From Lactifluus volemus (Eukaryota > Basidiomycota > Agaricomycetes > Russulales > Russulaceae): a stretch of DNA of 64,000 nucleotides. Of the stretch, positions 35,691 through 47,330 are shown one piece after another; position 1 is the first letter of the stretch; every line of letters starts with the position of its first letter. The notes beneath the pieces were generated by a model. The model was not told the origin of the DNA. It saw nothing but the letters and a program-made list of their open reading frames with translations, and searched no databases. The stretch lies in assembly GCA_022376515.1 (NCBI GenBank), contig WTXI01000146.1, forward strand, positions 29,418 through 93,417, given 5' to 3'. A program made the translations under genes and the position numbers.

Positions 35691-36240
35691 AGAGGCCCAT
35701 GAGGTACGGCAGTGGTGGTGGAGGAGCTGAAAGTTGCGCAAGCAGAGGTGGCGATGGAGGAGAATGCGGTGGTGAAGGAGAACATGGCAGCGAAGGAGAA
35801 CACAGCGGTGAAGGAGGACGCAGCGGAGGAGGCAGAATAAGTCAGGACACATTAGGCAGGGAATGCATGATGATGACATACTGGGGGGGAGATGCAGAAT
35901 GCATCTGCGCAGACACGACACAGAGGCAAAAGAAAAAAGAAAAAAGAAAAAAAAAAGGCCAAAGGGGGGAGTGGCAGAACAAGGACATAAGCCATCAACT
36001 GATTCTTCTTCTTCATATTTTGTTCCCTGTGGCAAGGATGCGATAGCTGTGGTGATGGTAATGAGAAGGAAGACAAAGACAAAGACAAAGAACCAATAGA
36101 TATAACATCTGAATGGTCAGATTTGCCATCTGTATGGTCAGGATGGAAACTTTCAGATGGGGAGGGAAGGAACAGTGGCATTTTTGACAGGCGCCCTTTT
36201 GAAATGCGGGATTTGGATGACGACGAGCAGCTGGAGGTGC

Positions 36241-36750
36241 TGTCACAGTCACACAGTCACTGCCTCCCTTATGTAAAAATTTCTCACATGACTGCTTACA
36301 AATACTTCTCGCATCCGGACTGAGTACTGTACGATTACATAAGCCACGCGACTCACACTGACTCGTGCAAGGACTTCGACTCATGGTGACCTGTTATGAC
36401 TCATCACCATGAGTCACGATGACTGCTACGATATGACTCATACCGACTCTTTCTGACTAGAATAGCTCATGTATATAAGGACCCTCACTTAAGCCCTAGC
36501 TCTCCAGCTTGGACTTAAGCCTACAATACGAGCTTACTGTTCTGAGAACCTCACACTTCATTCCTGAACTCTCAGACTCCTGATCCCTGTCTCACACGCC
36601 ATCAGTAACGCTGCAAGTTACTGCTGATACTTTGTCACATGACCATTGACTTAGTACTTTCTGAAACCTGACCCTTATCGACTGACGTCGCTAAGGTTTA
36701 CCTGAACCACCTGACTCTACCAAGAGCATAGGAACTGCTCGTTCCTAACA
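36241..36750. mobile_element. Second solo LTR, different family (510 bp)
   Basis: It begins TGTCACAGTCACACAG and ends GTTCCTAACA. It is flanked by the exact 5-bp target duplication GGTGC (36236-36240 and 36751-36755). Inside are a TATATAAGG box near 36474 and TGACTCA motifs. No matching full-length element is in the window. Confidence 0.85.
36397..36440. promoter_or_regulatory. Three TGA(C/G)TCA motifs in second LTR
   Basis: Copies at 36397, 36410 and 36434; two are the full ATGACTCAT form. They lie 35-80 bp before a TATATAAGG box. The layout parallels the unrelated 935-bp LTR. Confidence 0.6.
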
Positions 36751-37476
36751 GGTGCCCAAGGGGGTGTCAAACTCTGTCATGCAAAATATCCATACATGTA
36801 GGCAGAGAGGAAGACAGGTGGGACAGACACACCTGCTGCGAAAAGGCTGAATTGTGTGAAGGATCGATGACGAGCATGTCAGTATTGCCATCATGTGGTG
36901 TGGCGGCATGAGCGGTGGTGGTGACAGCAAGGGCCACAATGACAGCAACAGAGGTGACAGAGGGAGGCAGGGTATGGGTTTCCATGGGAGAAAGTGTGTG
37001 GCATAGGAGCCGATGAAGATGTGCCTGGTGATGAGCCGGACAAGGGACAGGGAGGGGCAGAAGAGGGCGATGAGTACGAAAATCAACATTGTGCAAACAA
37101 GAATAAACAACAGATGGCACGGGAATGACTTAGCGAAATTTCATGACTTGGGGCATATTTTTCGGACTTTAGTTAAGTTACATAATCATTTGCATTTGCT
37201 TAGCACAATTAAAAGCCTCTTAAAATTCTCTTAGTTTGCTTAAACTTACTTGTTTACTTAGAGTGATTAAAGTTTGCTTAGGTTTCATTATTGGTCATAA
37301 TAAAATCTGCTTAGTTGTGCTGAGTGTAGATTAATGTGCTTAATGTGCTTAACATGCTTAAGCCCAAAAAAAAAAGGAGATTCTATTAAGCAGAAGACAG
37401 TAATCAAGACCAGTAAGCAAAAGTAAGCAGTGATAAGCACCATAATCACTGTAAGAAAAATATCATGTTTTCCTGA

Positions 37477-38803
37477 TAAGTATCTTGGGCTTAGGCTGGG
37501 AGATTCACTTAAATGGGGGCTTAGATCAGTTTTTAAGCACACAAATTTAAGCAATAAAATTTATATATTGAGGCTAAACTATAACATGAATTACTAGGAC
37601 TATGTACAGGAGACCCAAGGGTTCCACCAGCCTTGGTAGAACAGCCCTGGCAGGGGTGGGGGCTGCAGGGCCACAGGGAGGTGAAGGTGCGGGAGGAGGC
37701 GAGGGAGGAGGCGAGGGGCGCAGGAGGCATGAGAGAATGCATCAGAGGTGTGAGAGAATGGATCGGAGGCACAAGAGAATGTGTCAGAGGCGCAAGAGAA
37801 TGTGCAGGAGGCACAAGAGAATGCGTGGGAGGCACAGGAAGTGTGGGGCACAAGGGAGTGAGGAAGCGGAGGAGAACGCGCAGGACATGGGAGGAGGCGT
37901 GGGAGGCACGGAAGGAGGCACAGGGGATGGTGGTCCAGGCGGCAGAGGTGGCAGCGCAGGAGGAGGTAGTCAAGGCATTGGAGGAGGTGACGAAAAAAAA
38001 TAAAAGTCAGCACATGTTGGGGCGGGGCAGGCAGCGTGACAATGTACCAGGGTGTCAGCGCAGGCAGCGCAACAATGAGAGAACTGTCCTGCTCTGCATT
38101 GTGTGTCAGCTTCGAAGGGAGAAAGAGGGGCGACGCAGGGCGCTGAGGAGTTTGGCGATTCACTGTGTGGTGTGAGACTGGTGTGATGAGACAGACAGCC
38201 AGCGAGTGGGTGGCGTTAATTGTCCGCGCTTACACATACTGCAGGTTTTTCAACGTGACAGGGTCAAGGTGCCTCACAGAGGCAGGCACGGGCACAGGGG
38301 TCGCATGACGACGAGACAGAGGCAGAGGCAGAGGTAGAGGCAGAGGCAGAGGCAGAGAAAGAGAGGACACGGAGGAGGCAGCTGTGGGACGTGTTGGGGC
38401 GGGGCAGTTTGACAACACGTTACAGAGATGGAGGGAGACAGAGGGATGGAAAAGGGCGGCAGACTACAAGAAGCATGAAAATCAACATTGTGCAAACAGT
38501 CGTAAATAACACACCCACTATAACAACTTAGCGAAATTTTCGTGAGTCACGACTTAGCATATTTGTTTTTGGACTTAGTTAAATTACATAATTTTTTTTT
38601 TTTTTTTTCTGTTTGCTTATCTTAGGTGTCTTAGGTGTCTTATACATCTTAATTACTTAACGTGCTTATCTTTGGCCTTGATTTGCTTACTTGTTGTACA
38701 TACTCATTTTCTAAGCAAAAAATAAGCAGCTTGAGCAACTTGACAGGCTTAATGATGAAATAAGCTGGTTAAGCTGACTAAGTTTTTTCTGGATTTTCCT
38801 GAT
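37477..38803. mobile_element. Partial copy (A2) of the AT-rich TIR element
   Basis: It repeats the internal order of elements A and B: AAATTTATATATTGAG, the CAGCCCTGGCAGGGGTGG block at 37640, a purine-rich stretch with (GAGGCA)n near 38318-38356, AATCAACATTGTGCAAACA at 38480, CTTAGCGAAATTTT, and a right end TTTTCCTGAT at 38794-38803. The left terminus is missing or was lost against element A. No coding capacity recognised. Confidence 0.5.
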
Positions 38804-39073
38804 GCTTGCGTAACGACAATGGGCCGCGTAATGCATTTCTCGAGAACACGTGACACCCACCTTCCAAAATAAGGGCGAATTTCCCGTGTTGCCTGAGGTA
38901 TCAGGCTGCATCAGGCGTTGATGTGATATTTTTGAGTATCGGATACTGAGATTCATCGGATCCCGGATCCGATCCGGTATTATGACAACCCTGGGTCAGT
39001 TTTTTGATGGGCTGTACTTGGATCGGACACTTCTTGCATTTATCCTAAACCTCAGAGAAAAGCTACCCCAGCA
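38804..39073. other. Transposon end and resumed MINDY copy 3 leader
   Basis: 38804-38993 ends with ATTATGACAACCCTG, a possible hAT-type terminus (CAGGGTTGTCATAAT inverted). From about 39005 the sequence again matches the MINDY leader of copies 2 and 4 (TTATCCTAAACCTCAGAGAA). Confidence 0.45.
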
Positions 39074-40539
39074 ATGTCGTCCATCTCCAATCACACGGTG
39101 TTAGAGTCGGGCCAACAAGTTCCGCGACACTCCGAGCGAGATGCGCGGAAACCCTCCGAAGAAAATTGGGATATCAAGACGATTACCTTCTCTCCATCTG
39201 GTATCAGTTCAAGTTGCGAATACAGGATCATCATGCAGAACAACAATGGGTGCGCTCTCGCTCTTATAATACTCTCGTCTACTGATACATAGGACGAGAT
39301 AGGCCGTGCTCGTTCATTACGATATGCAATATCCTTATCCTCCGCGATCAGATAGTACTTCCCCAAGACTGCGAATCTGTCTCGTTTGAGATACTCTCGC
39401 AACTTGTCCTAGGCTATATCGAGACGACCGTTTCGAAAGAAAGTAACCAGGATATGTCTAAAAACCTCCGTATGATGTCCTCTTCCATTAGTGAGTCTGA
39501 GTAGCGCCAACTCGATTCGCTCTGACTCACTCACGCTTGTGCTTGCAGCAGGAATGTCGTTCAACCCCATCTTCACCTCCATAGCCTTTGACCAGAAAGC
39601 TGGGGAGGTCTCACTTTTTGCAACTCTGGGAATTCCCTTAGTGCATGGCTGGCTCGTGGATCCCGCGAATCATGAAGAATATGCCGCTGTCTCACATGTG
39701 GAGAGCTACCAGTCGGCACAGGATCTGATAAACGACGTGGAACATCTCTCAGTCTCGTGCAGCGTGGGCGCTAATGCAGATATGAAACTGGCGGGCAAAG
39801 TGAAAGTTAACTTTGGGAACGGTCAGTACCTCCCTGCGCCCCCCGGACATTACGCTGATGCGACGCTCAAGCTGTCGCAATCAAGAGGTTCCTGGACCAC
39901 TCACACTCACAGCTTACGTCCTACGGCCGGAGCCGTCTCCTTTCTTTCGTGCCGCCGTCGAATTCCCCTACTTCGAAACTCATGTCTTCTCCGTCCTGCC
40001 AGGATACTTTCACCTCTTCCCTTAAACATACTTCCACTACCTCCCTTCGCGATACTTCCGCTGCGCACATCCCACCTTCGCACCCCGAGCTTTTCGCCCT
40101 CTTCCGCGACTTTCACGTCACAGTGCTGTGCAGACACAACAACGAGTTATATACTCTCGTGACAGACCGCCAGTTCCTGAAGGTGCCGCACGTGGTCTGG
40201 CAGCGCCTCCTCGTGGACACGGAGCGGGGTGCAGCTGTATACTTTGACAGCACTTTCCAGGACGTTAATTTAGCGTGGGAGGAAATTAAGTCGCACTTCC
40301 ACCGTCCCAGACTTGGACGATTTCTTCCCAGTCTTCACAGTCATCATGACCACAAATTCAAAGAATTCCTCCAGCTGGCTATACAAAAGTGTATGTACTC
40401 CGTCCATCCCACGCTGGGCATTACCTTATTGACTGTATGCCATTGTAAGTTGAACATGTTCTCAGTTCGCATCACATTGGCCATCACGACACCCCCAAGG
40501 GGGATTTCCTGTAACACACCTAGGGATCGGCACGGGTGA
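39074..40539 (+). CDS. MINDY-family deubiquitinase, copy 3 (intact, altered 3' end)
   Basis: Four exons: 39074-39249, 39303-39490, 39549-39821 and 39872-40539; 434 residues. Exon 1 ends QNNNG; exon 2 starts PCSFITICNILILRDQIVLP with the catalytic Cys. Exon 3 contains FNPIFTSIAFDQKAGEVSLF and GIPLVHGWLVDP. The third intron (gtcagt...ctcaag) joins in frame to VAIKRFLDHSHSQLT. The catalytic-type His lies in ALFRDFHVTVLCRH, followed by LYTLVTDRQFLKVP. The last six codons (PRDRHG) and the stop come from the terminal repeat of the element inserted at 40521; copy 2 ends earlier in a different frame. Expression may be altered because its upstream region carries about 5 kb of insertions. Confidence 0.8.
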
Positions 40540-42627
40540 ACCTGTGGGTGCCGAGAGGCTGACCCACACCCATACCCATATGGGTGAATGACCCATCAAC
40601 CCATGGGTCGTTCTGATGGGTTAGCATGGGTTGAGACGGGTCATGGGTCACCCACATGGGTAGCACTTGAATTGTGAATATGTACAAGTCAAAAATCTTA
40701 ATTAATAAATCACTCAAAGATTCACTCAGACTGCCTACATCAGGAAAACCTATAATTTGCTTAAGTGGTGATTAATGTTGCTTAATGTGCTTAATCTGAA
40801 TTTCAAGCACATTAAGAGCCAGTTTAAGAAACATGGGATTAAGCACTTTTCTGCTTAATTGCGCTTGATTAAGCAGATTTTGCTTAATTAAGTACATTCT
40901 GCTTAATTAAGCTAATCAAGCAAGATCTAAGTAACATCAAGCATCTTTCACATTTTTAACTTTTCATCATAATTTCAAAATTTCAAATCAAATATAAGGC
41001 TCAAAATTTATATATTCAAGATAAAACTACAACATTAATACTAGGACTAATCTACAGGCTTTGCACACAGCCCTGGCAGGGGTGGGACTGCAGGGCCACA
41101 GGAGGCGGTGGTGGCAGTGTCAGAGGCACAGGACGCAGGAGGCATGGCGGGGCGCGGGAGGCACAGAAGGCAGGAGGGGGCGTGGGGCGCGGGAAACACA
41201 GGAGAAGCCATGGTGCAGGAGATAAACGGCGTGGGAGATAAGCGGCGCGGGAGACAAGGGAGGCGCAGGAAGCACAGGGGAGCCCGCAGCACAGGAGGAG
41301 GCAGGGGCAAAGGCAGAGGAGGCAAAAAAAAAAGGTCAGGACACATTGGGGCGAAGCAGGAAGCGTACAATGTACCAGGGAGGAGGTACAGAAGGCACGG
41401 CGCAGGCAGCGTGCGCCGTGGACCCCCGCAGTCCGTTCCAGGAGAGTGTGAGAGGCACAAGGCGCGCGGGAGGCGCAGGGGTTGCAAGGCCCATGGGAGG
41501 CGCGGAGGCAGTGGCGCAGGAAGTGGTGTTCCAGGTGGCAGAGGCGGAGGAGGAGAGGAGGAGGCAAAAAAAAATTAGCCAGGAAGCGTTGGGCGGGGGC
41601 TGGGCAATGCGACAACGTACTGGGGAGAGGCACAGAAAGCATCGGCGTGGGCAGCGTGATACTGCAGACCACCTGTGGATCCCAGAGGAGGCGAAAGCGG
41701 TGGGGGAGGCGCAGGCACAGGAAAAAAGAACATAACGACATGACAGAGGCAGAGGCAGAGGCAAAGAGGAGGTGGAGGAGGCACAATGTTGAAACGAGTA
41801 ACGATGAACTTTTCCACGCGAGAGGAACAGGGCTAGCGTTGGGGCGGGGCAATTTGACAATGCAATCAAGAGGCGGCGCAGGAATGACATGGGGACAGGG
41901 ACAGAGGGAAGAATGGAAAGAGGCACAGAAATCAACATCATGCAAACAGTGGTAAACAAAACCACGTGGTTGCTGCACGACTTAGCGAAAATTTTGCAAC
42001 TTGGCATAATTTCACGACTTAGCATATTTTTTGGACTTCAGTTAGATTACATAAATTATTTCTGTTTGCTTAGCACACAATTAAAAGGTGCTTAAAATTC
42101 TCTTAGGTTGCTTAAACTATTTGTTTACTTAACATGATTTAAGTTTGCTTAGGTTTCATTATTAGCCATGATAAAACCTGCTTAGTTGTGCTTAATGTGG
42201 ATTAATGGGTTTAATGTGCTTAACGTGCTTAAGCAAGAAAAAAAAGAAATTTTTTATTAAGCAGAGGACAGTAATCAAGATCATTAAGCAAAAGTAAGCA
42301 GTGATAAGCACCATAATCACCATAAGAAAAATATTGTGTTTTCCTGATGGACATGGGCCGCAGCTCTGGCATAAGGTCTCAGCGAGAAAATAAAAGGCAA
42401 AAATATGATACCACAGGGGTATATACAGATACTTTATTTAATGTGTCTAAACTCAGAACATGTTGGTAGCAAGATCTGCAAAGCTGAAATAAGTGGCATG
42501 GGTAGTGACATGGGTGGTGACCCGGGCTTAACCCAGCTATGGGTCGGCCCGAGTCTACCCACACCCATACCCAAGCACAACCCAACCCATAACCCACATG
42601 GGTTACCCATACCCATGCTGATCCCTA
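40521..42627. mobile_element. TIR element C (hAT-like ends), split by element B
   Basis: The left end TAGGGATCGGCACGGGT and the inverted right end TAGGGATCAGCATGGGT match at 15 of 17 positions. Subterminal CCCATGGGT-type repeats occur on both sides. Without element B the length is about 500 bp, MITE-sized. No clear target duplication was found. It overlaps the 3' end of MINDY copy 3. Confidence 0.55.
40739..42348. mobile_element. AT-rich TIR element B (1610 bp), nested in C
   Basis: Ends ATCAGGAAAAC / GTTTTCCTGAT with long TGCTTAATTAAGC-rich arms, nearly the same as element A. The centre (41060-41930) is purine-rich with CAGCCCTGGCAGGGGTGG at its left and AATCAACATCATGCAAACA at its right. 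Open frames on the minus strand are Cys/Pro/Leu-rich and look compositional, not coding. Confidence 0.65.
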
Positions 42628-43713
42628 CCTACGATGCGAAAGAATGATCCAGGACAAACTCCACTCCCACACCAAAGTCAAAAAACACTGGAAGAAAAAA
42701 ATTAATAAAAGACTAGCTGATGATAAGATAGCAGCAACAAAAATCTTATGAACTAAGACAGCAAAGATGAGGGTCAAAACAACCTGGGAAGAAGCCCTCA
42801 GAAAGAAATTCCAGGTTCTCCATCCAGACCGGATAAGGTTTTTTAGTGGGTAGTAAATGCAGAAACACCGCCTCCTGAGTCCCACACTACCCTGTAACTG
42901 GGGTGTGCGTAAATGCATTTTTTCCCTCCCTCCAAGACCGGACCATAATGGTCCGCTTCAGCACATTAGATTAGAGTTGTTAGGTAATCCTGAACTAGAA
43001 ATGCCAACGTTGTTGGCCTTAACCTTGCTTGCAGGTGGCACTGCACCTGCCTTAGAATCAGGTCAAGTGACAATCTGCTTGCTGCTTGATGTTGCAATCT
43101 ACTACAATCTGCTGTGTTCACATCTATGCCCCCGCACTTACTTCACCTGGCCCTACGCACATGCCAACAGCACCAACAACCTTCAGGTTGGTAACGCCCA
43201 CTCCTTTCGGGACACAACTAGTCCGTTAGTTGTACTCACATGACAGGGGATCAGAGGAACGATGTCAGGTGATTAAGTCTTCGGGATAGGTGAGGCACAC
43301 ACTGTGATGACCACAACCCACTCGTCATCAATCAGTACCTCACGACGATATCAAGTTGTGCATGAAAAAAAAGACTGAAAACTGGAACATTGGCACAACA
43401 AAATAAGACATACAATCGCCACGAGCAACTTGCTGACCACGCCAAGAGCAAACAACAGGCCCATGGTGACACCCTCCTTGCGCACAATCATGATCTTGCG
43501 GGCCATCATGATGGACCAGAAGGACACATTGTTATTGTCATATTGTTGTCCCTTACCGGTCTTGTCTTTGCTGCTTCTATTCCATACGGTCTCCTGTGGG
43601 ATAGCTGTCTCTAATGTCATACATATATGTTGAGTCAAACTACCTTCCAGAAAACCCATACAATTAAATTTGTGCTGAATCCAACTGTACAGATCACATA
43701 CATATCAGTTATT
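42628..43713. other. No gene recognised
   Basis: About 1.1 kb with short open frames on both strands and no known domain. GGACCATAATGGTCC (around 42943-42957) is a perfect short palindrome. Confidence 0.4.
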
Positions 43714-44297
43714 CTACCACAGGATTACTTCGCAGTGTCTTAAGCAGTACTCATAAGGGTCACGCAGACAGTTGGAGGGAGGGGAGATGCGCTTCTTAGG
43801 TGTCATTTGTAAAGGTCCAGGAGAATAACTGCAGGTTGACGAGACAACTCTTCTCTTTGATGGTGAGGCGGGCAGCAAAGTGCGTCTGAGCCGTGCGTCT
43901 AGAACTGAGTATGGCTGGGAGACAGAGGGAGGAGGTGTAATGGATTGGTCATCAGACGAGTTGGAATAAGAGGCGCTAGGCTCACGCTCTGTCTCAGACC
44001 CGGACAGTGCTGCGGGCTCGACTGATTGAGAGCGGGTGCTAGTAGAGACCAATGGTGAGGAACCTGATGAAAAGGTGGTGGTGGGGTGACGAGGAGAACG
44101 TGAGGGATGAGACGACTGACTCGGAGATGGAGACGGTGTGTTGAGGCGCATAGAAGAGAGTTTGTTGAGGGCATATATGCGGCGGGGTGGAGGTGGATGG
44201 AAGGGAAGATGAGCAGGTGAGAAAGGCCAGCGTAAGGTCGTGAATGGTATGAAAGAAGATAAACACTTACCATACGGTTTCTTTGTGTAAGACTCAT
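43714..44297 (-). CDS. Hypothetical Ser/Pro-rich ORF, 5' end cut by retrotransposon
   Basis: The frame is open from the LTR boundary at 44297 down to a stop at 43714. It reads KPYGKCLSSFIPF, TLRWPFSPAHLPFHPPPPRR, then a Ser/Pro/Thr-rich stretch (SPSPSQSSHPSRSPRHPTTT) and a basic patch SPSKRRVV. No domain recognised. The start codon is not determined; a 145-codon internal ATG frame starts at 44151. It may be the 3' end of a gene broken by the element, or chance. Confidence 0.35.
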
Positions 44298-45231
44298 TGT
44301 TACGGTTATGCGGGCCGTCCGGCTCATTCCTTATTATTTTCCGTCTATTTTTCGACTTGTGTTATGACCTAGGATCCCTTTCCTTGGCCAGCCCCTTCTG
44401 TTTCGCTTCTAGGGGCTGTGGGTCGCCGTTTTGGATGTGTATTTGACTCAGGGATCATGACTCAAATCTTGAGTCAGCGTTCTTGACTCAGGTCTTGAGT
44501 CAGACGCACTGAGTCAGTTCTTGAGTCATCAGAACTGACTCAGGTCCTTAGTCAATAGTCTTGACTTCGCTACTGTACTGTGACCTTTGTAGGATAGTTG
44601 GCTGGCCCTCTGTACGCATAAATAGGGCCCTGTAGACGAGCTAAAGCCCCAGCTTCAGCTTCGTCTAGAATCGCAGTTCATTGTCTCCTGCTCACACTCG
44701 CATCGCATCTTCTCCCCTCGTCTTGTGAATCCCCTCTTCGTACCTTGATCTAGGTACTTCGCGCCACGATCAGACATCTGTGAACTTGTTCCATTTCCGT
44801 GTAACAAGTCCCCAGACGCCTGAACCCTAATACGAACGCGCTGTGAGAAGTAGTCCCCACTTCTCACCCCGCGTCCGCCCTCGAACCTTAGTTCAACCTC
44901 TCACGAGTGTCCTTGGAAGGCGAGCATCTCTTGCATTCCAATACACTCGCGCCCGTGTTGCGGTTGAACCTACACATCGTCATTAACCCATCTGCCACCG
45001 TCTATCCTCTTTGGGAACGGTAACTCCGACCATCGCGTGCGCCGGCCCGCTAGTCCGTCTCGCGCGATACAGACACCCAGAGTTCGCACAGCCAAGTCTA
45101 CTCCACACAGGACCTTGCCTGCGCGTGCTAGAATCGACTATTTGGTGTTGCTAGTCTTGTCCGACTCACCACAGCAAATAGCCAACCAGAACGACGCTCA
45201 CTTCGAGCCACGGTCCCTGCGAACCGTGACA
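44298..45231 (+). repeat. 5' LTR (934 bp)
   Basis: TGTTACGG...CCGTGACA. The TGA(C/G)TCA cluster is at 44444-44542, with a TATA-like ATAAATAGGG near 44620. Its first 170 bp are closer to the solo LTR at 34756 than to its own 3' LTR, but some distal positions (for example AGACGCCTG, GCGTCCGCC) match the 3' LTR. Confidence 0.93.
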
Positions 45232-45417
45232 TAAGCTGAAGCTCCTGCCCTCCACTTCTTCGTCACAAGAAGTGTACCCCGAACGAACCAGACCGTTGCC
45301 CACTTTCTTTTCAGGCCGAGAAAGTGTGTGCCAGAGTGCACAGAAATTTTTCGTTCCTCTTGCTAGAGTGAACAACTCATAGGCTACTGAGACCACCCTC
45401 TTGCGAAGAGTGGGCGA

Positions 45418-47250
45418 TTGATCGACAAAACGGCTTCCATAACCCTTGGTTGGACCACGGAAAAGGGGAAGCTCACCAGAGTCGAGACCAGAAATGAACC
45501 AGACCTCCCAGACCACGTAGTTGGGCACGCCTTTTGGATAGAACGTCAGGAAAACCCCAAGCAAAGTGCCTATTGGGCTTTTGACAAAGAAATCCACACG
45601 GACCCATCGAGTTTATCAACCAGAAGTGGTATCACGTCGAGTGGTTCGATAAACCACAGACCTACGCGACAGAGATAGGGAGATACATCACAGACGAAGA
45701 CATCGCACGATTTGAACTCGGCTGGTGGAGACCAAGTGATCCACAGCACCCAGACTATCCAGTACACGCGCTGTCCTTGACACCGGCAGGCTCAGGATCT
45801 GGAAGTACCCCAGAACGACCCGAAGCACTTTCACCTAGTGGACAGTTATTTGAACCGGTCTATCAAGCCGCACAACCCCCTTTAACCAGTGTTCCCCCAG
45901 GAATTCATCAGCAGCTTGAACCAACCTCGACGTTGCAAGTGCCCCCAGTACAGAAACCAATGGACTCACCATACTCCGACGTCAGTGTGTCAATGGTGAC
46001 AGACCCAACCAGTGGAATGTTGGTGGATCCCACCATGTTTCCAGCCGCTCTCTCCCCCTCTCCACAACCTCATCCTAGTGTGCCCAGTGGTAGTGCGTTC
46101 ATCAGGTCAGCTGCGGTTAGCACTGCCATTACCGCACCAGCAGCACTAGCTGGCATCACAGGATTCAGCTCCTCTGGGCAACCTGGAGGAGGACCTCCGG
46201 CTGGGGCACAGCCGGGAGGAAGTGGAGGCGGCGGTGGAGGTGGCGGTGGAGGCGGAGGTGGAGGCGGAGGCGGAGGTGGGGGAGGAGGAGCTCCCCTCCA
46301 GGAGGACAAGCAGCAGGTGGTCAACCACACCAGCCTTCAGCCCTCTTTGGCACGATCCCTGAAATTTTCAATGGGGATCGTGACGACCTCGCACGCTTCC
46401 GTCGCGCCTTCTCAGTCTTTTGGGAAATGAACCGGGACCACCCCTCCATAAGCAACCCTTACTTGCGGGTCCTCACCTGTATAGGAAGGATCCGAGGCAA
46501 GGCAGTCGACCAATGGGTCGATGGAATTATCCAGCCTCTCATGAATGGGGTGGCGATGTGGCGACAGCATCCACACCACCTCTAGCCACTGATCCAAACG
46601 ATGAAATGGTTTGGACGAACTTTGACAACGCATTCAGGGCGCAGTTTGAGAACACTGTGGCCAGGGAGGAGGCATTGGGGCGTCTGCTCACCCTAGAAAT
46701 GCAGGGGGAGGACCTCAAAACGTACATCAATGACTTCAACACACTAATCGCTCTTGCCAAGTGGGGTCCAAACGAGCAAGGAACCCTCCTTCGGTTCAAG
46801 GATGGACTAAAGTGAGCCCTCCGCGAGAAGATCATTGATTTTGAACACACCTTGCCCGATACTCTGGCAGGATGGCAGCAGCGGCCCTGAGGCGCCAAGG
46901 GAGGTGGATCGAAGCCAGAGCCACCTCTGGAGACAGGCCAGGCCAGAACTTCCGCCAACGCCTTGCTGCGGCCTTGGGAAGGTACCAGCAGGGCAGACAA
47001 GCGAAGCCACGACCCTCAGACGCCATGGACGTTGATGCCATCCGTACAGGAGGGCCCACCCCTGAAGAAAAGAAGAAGCTACGGCGGAAGGACGCTGTTT
47101 CATCTGCCGCCGGCAGGGCCACATGAGCAACTCATGCCCTGAGAAGAAAAAGAACCAGTACAAGGACAGCAAGCCTGCACAGCGCCCCGCCGCGGTGCGG
47201 GCTGTCGAAGAAGAGAAGAAAGAAATCACCGCGACCAGCTTATGGACGGG
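45418..47250 (+). pseudogene. gag: gag polyprotein, frameshifted
   Basis: An N-terminal part (45418 on) runs out of frame near 45600. The next block (from about 45777) is Pro/Ser-rich and contains an uninterrupted run of more than 20 Gly (about 46224-46289). The capsid-like region reads FWEMNRDHPS, then in another frame NFDNAFRAQFENTVAREEAL and LKTYINDFNTLIALAKWG, with an in-frame TGA at 46813-46815. A CCHC zinc knuckle (CFICRRQGHMSNSC) is encoded at 47096-47136. Gag would package the element RNA; this copy is dead by at least two frame changes and a stop. Confidence 0.85.
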
Positions 47251-47330
47251 CTTATGAAGTTGTCTGACGACGACAAGGAACGCTTTATCAAGGATATGGT
47301 TGACTCCACCGACTCTGCGCCCCAGGATTT

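Larger units (their letters stand above)
34154..37476. mobile_element. AT-rich TIR element A with nested solo LTRs
   Basis: It starts ATCAGGAAAAC and ends in the inverted form GTTTTCCTGAT. Both arms are packed with TGCTTAA / TTAAGCA repeats for several hundred bases. A second inverted end sits just outside at 34022, with CTTATCACTGCTTA inside it, suggesting a third partial copy. The inside is purine-rich on the plus strand with no convincing protein. The block CAGCCCTGGCAGGGGTGG is shared with elements A2 and B. Two solo LTRs with target duplications are nested inside. Element type is unassigned; no transposase seen. Confidence 0.6.

Noticed and set aside
41052..41978. Long Cys/Pro/Leu-rich ORF on minus inside element B (and similar ones in A and A2)
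   Set aside because: Composition follows the purine-rich strand bias, several overlapping frames are equally open, and no domain is visible.
46070..46330. Polyproline ORF on minus
   Set aside because: It is the antisense shadow of the gag polyglycine run.
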